A stretch of 34,038 nucleotides of DNA from Firmicutes bacterium CAG:341 (GCA_000434995.1 FR895320.1:1-34038), one strand, 5' to 3'. Positions 1 through 8,820 are shown, counted from the stretch's first letter. Notes: generated by a model from the sequence alone, not told the origin. Numbers and translations: made by a program.

Positions 1-3
1 CTG

Positions 4-35
4 AACTCCCGATGATTTATCATCGGGAGTTTTTG
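4..35 (+). terminator. Intrinsic terminator at the left edge
   Basis: A perfect 12-bp stem (4-15 with 20-31) around a TTTA loop is followed by five T on the plus strand. It most likely ends a plus-strand gene left of the window. On the minus strand it sits just past the mgtE stop codon and could also stop that transcript, but the bases after the stem on that strand are not a T-run as far as the window shows. Confidence 0.75.
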
Positions 36-1424
36 TTATATATGAAGTATTGCTGTTGATAATCCAAAATAGATAAGCAGCGAAAGTGCGTCAACTATTG
101 TTGTAATAAAAGGTGACGACATAACCGCAGGGTCAAATTTAAGCTTCTTTGCAAATATCGGCAATGTGCAGCCGACTATTTTTGCAAATATAATTTCGAT
201 AAATAAAGTTAAGCTTATTACAAGGTCAACCTTAAAGGTAATGCCTTTAGTGCCAAGCAACATTTTATCAATAAGCAAAATTTTGAAGAAGTTTACAATG
301 GCAAGTGTTAAACCGCAAGCAACACCTACTCTTATTTCTTTCCAAATAACTTTAAATATATCGTTTAGGTCAATTTCATTAAGCGAAAGCGCACGAATAA
401 TTGTTGCGCTTGCCTGGCCGCCGGAATTACCGCCGGTATCCATAAGCATCGGAATAAATGCGGTAAGAACAATCATAGCGGCAAGCTTTTCTTCAAATGA
501 TGTAATAATCATTCCGGTAAAGGTTGCACTTATCATCAAAAGTAAAAGCCAAGGGATTCTTGATTTGAAAGTATCAATTATTCCGATTTTTAAATAAGGC
601 TTTTCGGTTGTACGCACCATAGCGTTCATTTTATGGATGTCTTCGGTGTTTTCTTCCTGCAATACATCAATAGCATCGTCGAATGTGATGATACCTACAA
701 GCCTTTCTTCCATATCAACTACGGGAAGAGCAAGGAAATTATACTTATCAAAGTAATTTGCGGCGATTTCCTTATCATCGTGCGTGTTTACGAAGATGAT
801 GTTTGTTTCCATAAAGTCTTCAATCTTATCATCATAATTGTGTAAAAGAAGTTCCTTTACCGTTGTAACACCGATAAGGTGCCTGGATGCATCGGTAACA
901 TAGCAGGTATAGATAGTTTCTTTGTCAACACCTGTTCGCCTGATTCTTTTAAACGCATCTTCAACTGTACTGTCCTTTTTCAAATCAACAAATTCCGGTG
1001 TCATAATTGAACCGGCACTGTCTTCAGGATATTTTAAAAGTGTGTTGATAGATTTTCGGGTTTGCGTGTCTGTGTTTTTAAGAATTCTTTTTACTACCGT
1101 TGCCGGCATTTCCTCAATAATATCAACGGTATCATCAAGGTAAAGCTCATCAATAACTTCCTTAAGCTCTGTATCGGAAAATGCTGTAATGAGCGCTTCC
1201 TGGGTGTCACCGTTAAGCTCTACAAAGGTTTCTGCCGCTTCCTCTTTTGGTAAAAGTCTGAATAATAACAGTCTTTGCTCAGTTGGCAATTCTTCAAATA
1301 TGGCAGCCACATCGGTAGGGTTAATTTCAATAAGAATATCCTTGATTTTATGGTAATTCTTATTTTTGCAAAGCTCGGAGATATTCTCGGCAATTTGCTC
1401 GTTTGTTAATTCTTCGAGTTCCAT
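36..1424 (-). CDS. mgtE: Magnesium transporter MgtE
   Basis: This is an inner-membrane Mg2+ channel of the MgtE family, which gates on cytosolic Mg2+. The 462 residues match the family's usual length. The order is an acidic helical N domain (about 1-130), two CBS domains (about 135-255, with the PEDSAGSIMTPE motif at the entry), a connecting helix, and five predicted membrane segments (about 290-460). The pore signature TGGNSGGQ and the late motif FDPAVMSSPFITTIVD, which holds the aspartate expected to line the pore, are both intact. The ribosome binding site is weak. It is the last gene of a minus-strand cluster, 31 bases after the cadherin-like gene. No M-box riboswitch is visible. The family call is secure. 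Confidence 0.96.
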   Translation of the reverse strand: MELEELTNEQIAENISELCKNKNYHKIKDILIEINPTDVAAIFEELPTEQRLLLFRLLPKEEAAETFVELNGDTQEALITAFSDTELKEVIDELYLDDTVDIIEEMPATVVKRILKNTDTQTRKSINTLLKYPEDSAGSIMTPEFVDLKKDSTVEDAFKRIRRTGVDKETIYTCYVTDASRHLIGVTTVKELLLHNYDDKIEDFMETNIIFVNTHDDKEIAANYFDKYNFLALPVVDMEERLVGIITFDDAIDVLQEENTEDIHKMNAMVRTTEKPYLKIGIIDTFKSRIPWLLLLMISATFTGMIITSFEEKLAAMIVLTAFIPMLMDTGGNSGGQASATIIRALSLNEIDLNDIFKVIWKEIRVGVACGLTLAIVNFFKILLIDKMLLGTKGITFKVDLVISLTLFIEIIFAKIVGCTLPIFAKKLKFDPAVMSSPFITTIVDALSLLIYFGLSTAILHI

Positions 1425-1455
1425 ATTATCATCTCGCTTTCCCTAAATTTTATTT

Positions 1456-2019
1456 TCAATCTGCAAGGTAAAACTGTTCTTCGCTTTCATCATAAGGCTT
1501 AATAAGCTTCTTTCTGAAAAACAGGTAAAGCAGTATTAAAATTATTATTCCTGTTAAAACTGTGCCAAGGCAGATGAGAAAATCTGTTTGCTGATAAAAC
1601 TTTGATTTGTTAATATAAACAGCATAGCCGTTTTTGCCGATCTCTTCTTCTATTTCACTTACTGTTTTATCAATTCTTTTTATTTTAAATGTGTATTTTT
1701 GTGTGTCGCCGCTTTCGGCTTTGCAAGTTATTGAAATTGTCGGCTCTTGCATTTCACTGAGCGTAAGGTTAATTTTATTTGCAGTAGCATTTTTGCTGTT
1801 TGCAGTAGGTGTAATAATAATTTGCGTTAAATCACTCGGAATATAAAGCGTGTATTTAGTTTTTTCGCTGTTAAATTCAGGGTCAAGAACCCCACAGCTT
1901 ATTTTTACATCTTTAATGCTTGTATCATTTGATTTTGCAAATGCAGTAGATTGATAAACGCTGAATATTAAGCAGATAATCAGCGGTATAATACTAACCT
2001 TGCAAAGTGCTTTTTTCAT
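1456..2019 (-). CDS. Single-pass membrane protein with a cadherin-like beta-sandwich domain
   Basis: The 187-residue protein starts with a signal peptide (about 1-28, ending near AFA). A segment at about 35-115 resembles the cadherin-like beta-sandwich domain (PF12733 type): the phrase VLDPEFNSEKTKYTLYIP is typical of its first strands. A linker, a membrane helix at about 147-168 and a short tail with a basic stretch (FFRKKLIKP) and acidic end follow. It should therefore display one extracellular beta-sandwich from the membrane. The function is unknown; such domains usually bind cell-wall polymers or other proteins. The ribosome binding site AAGGTGAT is good. It lies 18 bases after the DUF4015 gene, which is also membrane-anchored, so the two may act together at the envelope (inference). 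Confidence 0.7.
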   Translation of the reverse strand: MKKALCKVSIIPLIICLIFSVYQSTAFAKSNDTSIKDVKISCGVLDPEFNSEKTKYTLYIPSDLTQIIITPTANSKNATANKINLTLSEMQEPTISITCKAESGDTQKYTFKIKRIDKTVSEIEEEIGKNGYAVYINKSKFYQQTDFLICLGTVLTGIIILILLYLFFRKKLIKPYDESEEQFYLAD

Positions 2020-2037
2020 AATATCACCTTGTTGGCA

Positions 2038-3429
2038 TCAGTTGATGCTTTTGATAATATAGTTTGTAATTTTTTTATTGTCAAGTATTTTTTTGACTTT
2101 TTCTGCATTGTTTGTTGAAATGTAATACATTTTATTGTTTGATGATTTTTCACTTATTTTATTTTCAATCTGCTTTTCAAGTGAATTGTTGCTCTGTGTG
2201 GTAAGCTGACTTGTTGAGCTTTCTTCTGTGCTGTAAACAGGTAAACCGTCGTTACCGTAAACAATGTCACCGTCTTCATCAGTGAGAGGCACTCTTTCTT
2301 TTGTGGTTTCGCCCTGCTCGGTAGGGTAAACAGGCTGCCCGTCATTACCGTAAATAATGTCACCGTCTTCATCGGTAAGCGGTTCACGCTTTTTGGTAGC
2401 AGATGTTTCTTCACCGTCAATTTCGCTTGAATCGCCGTAGCCGGTAGTGAATTCCTCACTGTCGGATGATGAAGATGTGGTGTTGTAAACAGTGTCACCG
2501 TTTTCATCGGTTACTTCTTCGTTTGAAATGTTGTAATCATTTATTGTTACATCCACAGCTTCAATAAACTTTATATCTTCGCCAAATTGTGCATACAGCA
2601 TTTTTGTAAGTTTTTCAAAACCGTCATTGTACTCACCCTCAATTTCGCTTGGCAAGCTAGTGTTGTCAAGCAAAAATACTGTTACACCCATTGCCTTTGC
2701 TTCTTCAACTATGCTTTTGATATAGTTATATGTTGTATCATTATTTGGGTCTAAATACGCATTTCCGTCAGAATCCCTGTAAACGCTTTTTCCGCTTTTT
2801 ATGGCGGTGTCAAGGTCTGAAAGTGCTACAATATTATCTTTGTAGCAAGAAATTTTGCCGATAGGTATAATATCAGCCTGATTTAGTTTCGCTATTGATT
2901 TTTCAAGCTGATTTGCAGGTGATGATATTGCACCGTAAGCTTTTATGGTTGCTAAATTACTGTTGTAGCCGATTGTTCCGTCATCACGCTTAAGGTCAAA
3001 AGTGATTGATGAATAACCTTCATCCTCCGCACTTTTAATTGCAGAATCAAGCATAACTGAATCATCAAGCGAAATAGATTCAACAGCCATAGCTTTAAGC
3101 ATAAGGTTTACATCGCTGAAGCTTGCACTTTCACCTGTGCTTTCCTGTGTTTGCGGCATTGCGTTTCGGTCAATGTAAAGGTCCATTGCGCTGTAACCCA
3201 CGCTTATTATAAGAAAGCAGGCTATAATCACAGTGATATTTTTAAACAGCCTTGCTGATTTTTCCTTTGTTATTCTTTTTTTCTTTTGTTTTGGACGCTT
3301 GGCATCAAATTTGTCACTGCCACTGCCTGCTTCAATATATTTATCTGCAAAGCTGATTTTTCGGCCGGTCTGCTTTTCCGTCCATTTTATATTTCGCTTT
3401 TTGTTATTATAAAAACGCTTTTTTTTCAT
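2038..3429 (-). CDS. Membrane-anchored DUF4015 (glycosidase-like) protein with a repeat insertion
   Basis: The 463-residue protein has a very basic cytosolic head (1-60), one membrane helix (about 65-84) and an extracellular part. Residues about 108-290 resemble the DUF4015 putative glycoside hydrolase (TIM-barrel) family: SSITFDLKRDDGTIGYNSN, then IIPIGKISCYKD, then DGNAYLDPNNDTTYNYI, then a hydrophobic strand VFLLDN. An acidic, Ser/Thr-rich stretch with a 31-residue repeat follows (copies at 351-368 and 382-399, a weaker one at 306-316), then a last domain-like tail (433-463). I cannot assign a substrate, and catalytic residues are not proven. The ribosome binding site is weak. It follows rpe by 18 bases. 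Confidence 0.65.
   Translation of the reverse strand: MKKKRFYNNKKRNIKWTEKQTGRKISFADKYIEAGSGSDKFDAKRPKQKKKRITKEKSARLFKNITVIIACFLIISVGYSAMDLYIDRNAMPQTQESTGESASFSDVNLMLKAMAVESISLDDSVMLDSAIKSAEDEGYSSITFDLKRDDGTIGYNSNLATIKAYGAISSPANQLEKSIAKLNQADIIPIGKISCYKDNIVALSDLDTAIKSGKSVYRDSDGNAYLDPNNDTTYNYIKSIVEEAKAMGVTVFLLDNTSLPSEIEGEYNDGFEKLTKMLYAQFGEDIKFIEAVDVTINDYNISNEEVTDENGDTVYNTTSSSSDSEEFTTGYGDSSEIDGEETSATKKREPLTDEDGDIIYGNDGQPVYPTEQGETTKERVPLTDEDGDIVYGNDGLPVYSTEESSTSQLTTQSNNSLEKQIENKISEKSSNNKMYYISTNNAEKVKKILDNKKITNYIIKSIN
2233..2516 (-). repeat. 31-residue (93-bp) tandem repeat inside the DUF4015 gene
   Basis: Two near-identical coding units lie exactly 93 bp apart and encode LTDEDGDIIYGNDGQPVY and LTDEDGDIVYGNDGLPVY. 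An older, shorter copy (VTDENGDTVYN) lies towards the N-terminal side. The copies differ mainly at third codon positions, so the peptide looks selected rather than freshly copied. The DxDGD core resembles Ca2+-binding loops, but no function is shown. Confidence 0.8.
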
Positions 3430-3447
3430 AAATTATATCACGCCGTT

Positions 3448-4095
3448 TTATGCTTTTGCATTTTGTTTAAGAAGTTTTATGGTTTCTTTTGGATTTTCAC
3501 TGTTAAATACTGCCGAGCCCGCAACCATTACATTTGCGCCGGCTCTTCCTGCAATTTTTACAGTATCAGGATTTATGCCCCCGTCAACCTGAATATCAAG
3601 TTCAGGGCATTTTGCACGCAGTTTTTCAATTTTAGGCATAGTGCTTTCCATAAAGCTTTGCCCGCCGAATCCCGGTTCAACCGTCATAACAAGCACCATT
3701 GAAAGTTTATCAAGATATGGGTAAACAGATTCAATATCGGTGTTTGGCTTAACTGCAAGCGAAGCTTTGCAGCCACCTGCCGTGATTTTATCAATGGTTT
3801 TGTCAATATCACTGTCACATTCAATATGAAATGTGATTATGTCTGCGCCGGCTTTTATAAAATCATCAATGTAAAAATATGGGTCGCTTATCATCAAATG
3901 CACATCAAAAGGAACTTTGCAAACTTTTTTCATCGCTGCAATTACAGGTATTCCGATTGAAATGTTAGGCACAAAATGCCCGTCCATTACATCAAGGTGA
4001 ATTAAATCCGCACCGCCTGTTTCACATTTTTTCAGTTCGCTTTCAAGGTTTGCAAAATCGCTGGCAAGCATTGAAGGTGAAATTTTTATATCCAT
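3448..4095 (-). CDS. rpe: Ribulose-phosphate 3-epimerase
   Basis: This cytosolic enzyme of the pentose phosphate pathway interconverts ribulose-5-phosphate and xylulose-5-phosphate. The 215 residues form one TIM barrel. The expected motifs appear in order: LASDFANLESEL, the metal and catalytic HLDVMDGHFVPN, DVHLMI, TVEPGFGGQSFM, the second catalytic aspartate in QVDGGIN, and the phosphate-binding end VAGSAVF. The start has AAGGGG ten bases upstream. It is the first gene of the rpe-DUF4015-cadherin-mgtE cluster and is divergent from the ABC-F gene. Confidence 0.97.
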   Translation of the reverse strand: MDIKISPSMLASDFANLESELKKCETGGADLIHLDVMDGHFVPNISIGIPVIAAMKKVCKVPFDVHLMISDPYFYIDDFIKAGADIITFHIECDSDIDKTIDKITAGGCKASLAVKPNTDIESVYPYLDKLSMVLVMTVEPGFGGQSFMESTMPKIEKLRAKCPELDIQVDGGINPDTVKIAGRAGANVMVAGSAVFNSENPKETIKLLKQNAKA

Positions 4096-4128
4096 ATTTT
4101 TATACCCCTTATTTTAAATTACAATATA

Positions 4129-4156
4129 TTATACTTTAATTCTTTTATAAAATCAA
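4129..4156 (-). promoter_or_regulatory. Promoter of the rpe cluster
   Basis: Read on the minus strand, TTGATT (4156-4151) is followed after 16 bases by a consensus TATAAT (4134-4129), about 33 bases before the rpe start. It is back to back with the ABC-F promoter. Confidence 0.6.
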
Positions 4157-4173
4157 CTTAAAATAAATAATAC

Positions 4174-4202
4174 TTGTATTTGATAAACTAATGTAGTATT
4201 AT
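4174..4202 (+). promoter_or_regulatory. Promoter of the ABC-F/ClC/GH30 operon
   Basis: TTGTAT (4174-4179), a 17-base spacer and TATTAT (4197-4202) lie 55 bases before the ABC-F start codon. Confidence 0.55.
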
Positions 4203-4256
4203 ATATCCGTGAAAATTTAAGTATCTAATATCTTGTTGTATTTTGGAGGAAAAATA

Positions 4257-5864
4257 ATGATTCAGGCAAATAATGTTACCGTTCAATTCGGCGGTCGTGT
4301 ATTATTTGAAAGAGTAAATGTTACTTTTTCAGCCGGTAACTGCTACGGTATTATCGGTGCTAACGGTGCCGGCAAATCTACTTTTTTAAAAGTTCTTTCA
4401 GGTGAGCTTGACCCGCAAAAAGGCGAAGTTTTTATTACTCCGGGTGAAAGGCTTTCTGTTTTAAAGCAAGACCACTTTGCTTATGATGAATATGAAGTAA
4501 TCAGAACAGTTCTTATGGGTAATCCGCGCCTTATTGAAGTAATGGAAGAAAAAGACGCCCTTTATATGAAAGAGGATTTTTCTGAAGAGGACGGTATTAA
4601 AGCAGGTGAGCTTGAAGCTGAATTTGCCGATATGGACGGTTGGAACGCTGAAAGCGACGCTGCGTTTATGCTTAATAAATTAGGCGTTCCCGATGAATAC
4701 CACTATATGCAAATGGCAGAGCTTCCGTCTGATATGAAAGTTAAGGTTCTTCTTGCACAGGCACTTTTTGGCAATCCTGATATTCTTCTTCTTGATGAGC
4801 CTACAAACCACCTTGACCTTTCGGCTATTCGCTGGCTTGAAAACTTCCTTATGGATTTTGAAAATACGGTTATTGTAGTATCGCATGACCGTCATTTCTT
4901 AAATAAGGTTTGTACTCATATCTGTGATGTTGACTTTGGTAAAATTCAGCTTTATACAGGTAACTATGATTTCTGGTATGAATATACACAAATGCGTCAG
5001 CGTCAGGCAAGAGACCAAAATAAAAAGAATGAACAAAAGATTAAAGAACTTCAGGAATTTATTGCCCGTTTCTCTGCAAATGCCGCTAAATCAAAGCAGG
5101 CAACAAGCCGTAAAAAGCAGCTTGACGCACTTGAAATGATTGATATGCCGGTATCAAGCAGGCGTTTTCCGTATGTTGATTTTAAGCCTGACAGAGAATG
5201 CGGAAACGACCTTTTAAGAGTTGACCATTTAACTAAAACCATAGGTGACAGAAAGGTGCTTGACGATGTATCTTTCGTTATTCATCCAAGAGAAAAGGTC
5301 GCTTTTGTAGGTTCTGATGTTGTTGCTAAAACAACTTTGTTTAAAATTATTATGGGCGAATTAGAGCCTGATGAGGGCAGCTTTAAATGGGGCGTAACTA
5401 CTTCACAAAGCTATTTTCCGAGTGATAACAGCAAATATTTTGACGGGGTTGAACTTACTCTTGTTGACTGGCTTCGCCAATACACAACATACACTCTTGA
5501 AGCTGATATTAGGGGCTGGCTCGGCAGAATGCTTTTCTCCGGCGAAGAAGCTCTTAAAATGGCTAATGTTCTTTCAGGTGGCGAGCGTGTTCGCTGTATG
5601 CTTTGCAAAATGATGCTTTCAGGTGCAAATGTACTTATTCTTGATGAGCCTACAAACCACCTTGACCTTGAATCAATCACTGCGCTTAACGACGGACTTA
5701 TCCGTTACCCTGAAACTATTTTATTCACTTCGCATGACCATCAATTTGTGCAGACGGTTGCAAACAGAATTATTGAAATTTCAGGCAACAGAGTGATTGA
5801 CAGAATGGGAACTTACGATGAATTCCTTGAAAATGTAAACGAGGATCAATTAAAGAAATATTAA
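4257..5864 (+). CDS. ABC-F family ATPase (YkpA/YbiT-like) with a degenerate second ATP site
   Basis: This is a soluble protein with two nucleotide-binding domains and no membrane segments, the pattern of ribosome-associated ABC-F translation factors. I start it at ATG 4257, which has GGAGGA just upstream; the earlier TTG at 4233 would bury that site. It is 535 residues long. NBD1 has a perfect Walker A (GANGAGKS, 34-41) and LLLDEPTNHLD (178-188), but its signature is LPSDMK (155-160). An Arg/Lys-rich linker follows (about 245-295). NBD2 has a full LSGGE signature (439-443) and Walker B, but its Walker A is GSDVVAKT (352-359), lacking the usual glycines. One composite ATP site is thus intact and the other impaired. 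The first-signature change resembles YbiT/YkpA. It does not look like a typical antibiotic-resistance ABC-F. Confidence 0.88.
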   Translation: MIQANNVTVQFGGRVLFERVNVTFSAGNCYGIIGANGAGKSTFLKVLSGELDPQKGEVFITPGERLSVLKQDHFAYDEYEVIRTVLMGNPRLIEVMEEKDALYMKEDFSEEDGIKAGELEAEFADMDGWNAESDAAFMLNKLGVPDEYHYMQMAELPSDMKVKVLLAQALFGNPDILLLDEPTNHLDLSAIRWLENFLMDFENTVIVVSHDRHFLNKVCTHICDVDFGKIQLYTGNYDFWYEYTQMRQRQARDQNKKNEQKIKELQEFIARFSANAAKSKQATSRKKQLDALEMIDMPVSSRRFPYVDFKPDRECGNDLLRVDHLTKTIGDRKVLDDVSFVIHPREKVAFVGSDVVAKTTLFKIIMGELEPDEGSFKWGVTTSQSYFPSDNSKYFDGVELTLVDWLRQYTTYTLEADIRGWLGRMLFSGEEALKMANVLSGGERVRCMLCKMMLSGANVLILDEPTNHLDLESITALNDGLIRYPETILFTSHDHQFVQTVANRIIEISGNRVIDRMGTYDEFLENVNEDQLKKY

Positions 5865-5868
5865 AATT

Positions 5869-7434
5869 ATGAGAAATAAAGATAAATCTACTTACAGAAA
5901 AATTGAATTCCGCAGAAAAGAAAGCTTTTATCTTTTAGTTCGAGGTGTTGAGGTCGGCATTGCGTCCGGCCTTATTGCCGTATTATACAGATTTTTACTT
6001 TCCCTTGCGGAAAATTACTTGATGAAAATAATTTCGTATGTAAAAGGTAACCCTGTTAAAATTGCTGTTTGGTTTGTTATCCTTGCACTTATTGGCTTTT
6101 TTGTTTCAATGCTTGTCAAATGGGAGCCGCAGGGCGGCGGTTCTGGTATTCCCCAAGTCAGCGGTGAAATTAAGGGGCATATAAACCCAAGCTGGTGGCG
6201 AGTAATTCTTGTTAAACTTATTGGCGGAACGGCTTCTGTTTTTTCGGGCCTTTCACTTGGCAGGGAGGGCCCAAGCGTTCAGCTCGGCGGTATGGCGGCA
6301 AAAGGTATTGCAAGGCTTACAAAGGCTGATAAAACAACTGAGCTTCGTATGATTAGCTGCGGTGCCGGTGCAGGTATGGCAGCGGCGTTTAATGCGCCCC
6401 TTGCAGGTACTATGTTTGTACTTGAAGAAATACATCACACTTTTGATAAAAGTCTTCTTTGCATGGGCATTGTTTCAGCTGTTACTGCCGATTATATATC
6501 AAAACTCTTTTTCGGGCAAAATACCGTATTTAATTATGACACCGTAAACTTTCCGCTTAAATATTATTGGCTTTTGCTTATAATGGGGGTTTTTCTCGGC
6601 CTTTGCGGTTCGGCATATAATGTGGTTATGGGCAAGGCTCAGGATTTGTATAAGAAAATTAAAGCGCCTAATTATATCAAAATGCCTATTATATTCGTGT
6701 TTAGCGGTGTTGTCGGCTTAATTATGCCGCAGATTCTTTGCGGTGGTCACAGCATGGAAGTTATACTTTTAAAGGAAAATCCTTCGCTTCTTTATTTGGT
6801 TGTTTTGCTGTCTACTAAATTTTTATTCGGTGCAGTTTGCTTTGCAAGCGGTGCGCCGGGCGGTACTCTTTATCCTCTTTGCATTTTGGGTGCATATATG
6901 GGTGCTGTTTTCGGCACAGTCAGTGTGAATACTTTTGATGCAATTACTCCTGCAATGTGGGAGGAATTTGTAGTTATCGGAATGGCAGGGCTTTTTGCTT
7001 CAATTGTAAGAAGTCCGATTACGGGCATTGTGCTTGTATTTGAACTTACCGGTAATATGAATAATATTTTGCCGCTTGCGGTGGTAAGTTTAATCAGTTA
7101 TGCAACTGCCAACTTTATCGGTGTTACACCGTTTTATGAATTTTTGTTTGAACGAATTGTAAGTTCAAAGCACGAAAAACCGAGATTCTTTGAAACTGAT
7201 GAAAAGGTGCTTGAAACGTATACTATTCCTGTCGGCAGCCCCGTTGCAAAAAAGAAAATTATGGATGTTGATTGGGGTAAGCATTGTGTAATAGTCAGCA
7301 TTGAGCGTGACGGTGTATCAATCACTCCAAAGGGAGATACGGTTATTAAAGAGGGCGATGAAGTAGTTGTTCTTGTAAGCCAGCGTCGTTTCAGCAGGGA
7401 TATAGAAAAGCTTGAGCAAATGATAAAGGGTTAG
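5869..7434 (+). CDS. ClC chloride/proton antiporter with C-terminal TrkA_C domain
   Basis: This inner-membrane ClC protein has 521 residues. The chloride-selectivity loop GGGSGIPQV has its serine at 92. The gate loop GREGP has its glutamate at 133. The inner proton glutamate lies in LEEIHHTF (187, matching Glu203 of the E. coli protein), and the late TPFYEF supplies the chloride-coordinating tyrosine. Having both glutamates points to a Cl-/H+ exchanger rather than a passive channel. The C-terminal 70 residues form a TrkA_C/RCK-C-like regulatory domain (VSIERDGVSITPKGDTVIKEGDEVVVLV). It starts 4 bases after the ABC-F stop and ends 4 bases before the GH30 gene, so the three are co-transcribed. 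A role in acid or chloride balance is likely. Confidence 0.93.
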   Translation: MRNKDKSTYRKIEFRRKESFYLLVRGVEVGIASGLIAVLYRFLLSLAENYLMKIISYVKGNPVKIAVWFVILALIGFFVSMLVKWEPQGGGSGIPQVSGEIKGHINPSWWRVILVKLIGGTASVFSGLSLGREGPSVQLGGMAAKGIARLTKADKTTELRMISCGAGAGMAAAFNAPLAGTMFVLEEIHHTFDKSLLCMGIVSAVTADYISKLFFGQNTVFNYDTVNFPLKYYWLLLIMGVFLGLCGSAYNVVMGKAQDLYKKIKAPNYIKMPIIFVFSGVVGLIMPQILCGGHSMEVILLKENPSLLYLVVLLSTKFLFGAVCFASGAPGGTLYPLCILGAYMGAVFGTVSVNTFDAITPAMWEEFVVIGMAGLFASIVRSPITGIVLVFELTGNMNNILPLAVVSLISYATANFIGVTPFYEFLFERIVSSKHEKPRFFETDEKVLETYTIPVGSPVAKKKIMDVDWGKHCVIVSIERDGVSITPKGDTVIKEGDEVVVLVSQRRFSRDIEKLEQMIKG

Positions 7435-7438
7435 TGCT

Positions 7439-8788
7439 ATGAAAATCAATTTGAAAAATGCAAAAGTAATTAAGTCACTTAAAGGTTTCGGCGGTTCTGC
7501 GTGCTGGTGGTCACCGCAAATCAAGGATGAAAAAATTCGTGACGATGTTGCAAATCTTCTTTACGGTGATTCAGGTCTTAAAATGAATATTTACCGCTTT
7601 AATGTGGGCGGGGGATATGAAAAAAATAATTTGAGAATTGATAATCCCTGGCGATATGTTGAAAGCTTTATGCTTGGCGACGGTACTTTTGATTATTCAA
7701 AAGATAAATATGCTGTTTCTATGATGAAAAAATGCTTGGCATTGGGCAATATAGATACGCTTATCTTTTTTGCAAATTCACCCCATTATACCCAAACGGT
7801 AACCGGGCAAACAAGCGGTGGATTTACCGAGCGTTTTTCAAATCTTGATAAAAGCAAATATGAAGCATTTGCCAAGTATTTTATTGATATTGCAGAGCAT
7901 TTTATAAGCGAGGGTTACCCTGTAAAATATATCAGCCCTATCAATGAACCGCAGTGGAAATGGGGCGGCGATTATGTTTGGCAGGAGGGTTGCCATTATG
8001 AACCGAAAGAGGTATTTGACTGCTATTTGGTATTTGCAAAGGAACTTGAAAAAAGAAATTCAAGCCTTAAGCTTTACGGCCCTGAAAGCGGAAATATAAA
8101 AGATTTTACAAAAGAATATTATGAGCTTTTATCATCAAATAAACTTATAATGAAGTATCTTGATGTGTTTGCATATCATTCATACGGTTCGGATGAAAAT
8201 GTGAATGAAAAAGTTGAATTCGGCAAATGGGCAAAGAATAATATTAAAACTCCGCGCTTTGATATGAGCGAATGGTGCGAACTTCCATGCAAGCACGATA
8301 CAAAATCAATTGAGTCTGCGCTTATGATGGCACGCATTATCGGTGAAGATTTGATTTACACCGGGGTTGACAGTTGGAGTGCTTGGGTATGTGCAAACCA
8401 GTGGGATAACGCAATGCGTGACGGTAAATGTTACAGTGACGGTTTTCTTGTTGCAAAGGATGATTGGTCGGATTATTATATTGCAATGAGATATTATGCA
8501 ATGGCACATTTTTCAAAATATATACCAAGCGGCAGTGAAAGCCTTGATATTGGCTTTGATACTACGCGCGGATTTTCTGCTTTTGCTTTTAAACTTGAAA
8601 GCGGAGAATATGCGGTTGTGGCAGTTAATTTCAGCAAAGCAAAAAGAGTTCTTGAATTTGACAGAAAATTTTCTTTCTGCCGTATTGTTGAAACTACACA
8701 GGAGCACAAGCTTGACGAAAATAATATGAACAATATTAAAAAGCTTGAAATCAAGCCTATGTCGCTTGTAACTGTAATATTGAAATAA
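7439..8788 (+). CDS. Intracellular GH30-type glycoside hydrolase
   Basis: The 449-residue protein resembles glycoside hydrolase family 30, mostly the endo-beta-1,6-galactanase or glucosylceramidase-like groups. The N-terminal GFGGSACWWSP and the following barrel strand are typical. The acid/base glutamate is E170 in SPINEPQW and the nucleophile is E278 in FDMSEWCE. After the TIM barrel, residues about 380-449 form the small beta domain (YAVVAVNFS to KPMSLVTVIL) seen in this family. There is no signal peptide or membrane segment, so it should work on imported oligosaccharides in the cytosol. The substrate cannot be told from sequence. The ribosome binding site AAAGGG precedes the start. It ends an operon with ABC-F and ClC genes, an unusual setting for a glycosidase. 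Confidence 0.8.
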   Translation: MKINLKNAKVIKSLKGFGGSACWWSPQIKDEKIRDDVANLLYGDSGLKMNIYRFNVGGGYEKNNLRIDNPWRYVESFMLGDGTFDYSKDKYAVSMMKKCLALGNIDTLIFFANSPHYTQTVTGQTSGGFTERFSNLDKSKYEAFAKYFIDIAEHFISEGYPVKYISPINEPQWKWGGDYVWQEGCHYEPKEVFDCYLVFAKELEKRNSSLKLYGPESGNIKDFTKEYYELLSSNKLIMKYLDVFAYHSYGSDENVNEKVEFGKWAKNNIKTPRFDMSEWCELPCKHDTKSIESALMMARIIGEDLIYTGVDSWSAWVCANQWDNAMRDGKCYSDGFLVAKDDWSDYYIAMRYYAMAHFSKYIPSGSESLDIGFDTTRGFSAFAFKLESGEYAVVAVNFSKAKRVLEFDRKFSFCRIVETTQEHKLDENNMNNIKKLEIKPMSLVTVILK

Positions 8789-8791
8789 TAC

Positions 8792-8820
8792 TTGACATAT
8801 AAATATATTTTTGATATAAT
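8792..8820 (+). promoter_or_regulatory. Strong promoter of rpsF-ssb-rpsR
   Basis: A consensus TTGACA (8792-8797), a 17-base spacer and a consensus TATAAT (8815-8820) also carry the extended TG one base before the -10 box. Such a promoter suits ribosomal protein genes. Confidence 0.9.

Noticed and set aside
2154..2507. Open frame of 117 codons on the minus strand
   Set aside because: It is a shifted reading of the 93-bp repeats in the DUF4015 gene, with repeated words only because the DNA repeats.
4233..4256. TTG start for the ABC-F gene
   Set aside because: It would place the GGAGGA ribosome binding site inside the coding region; ATG 4257 fits that site and the family's N-terminus.
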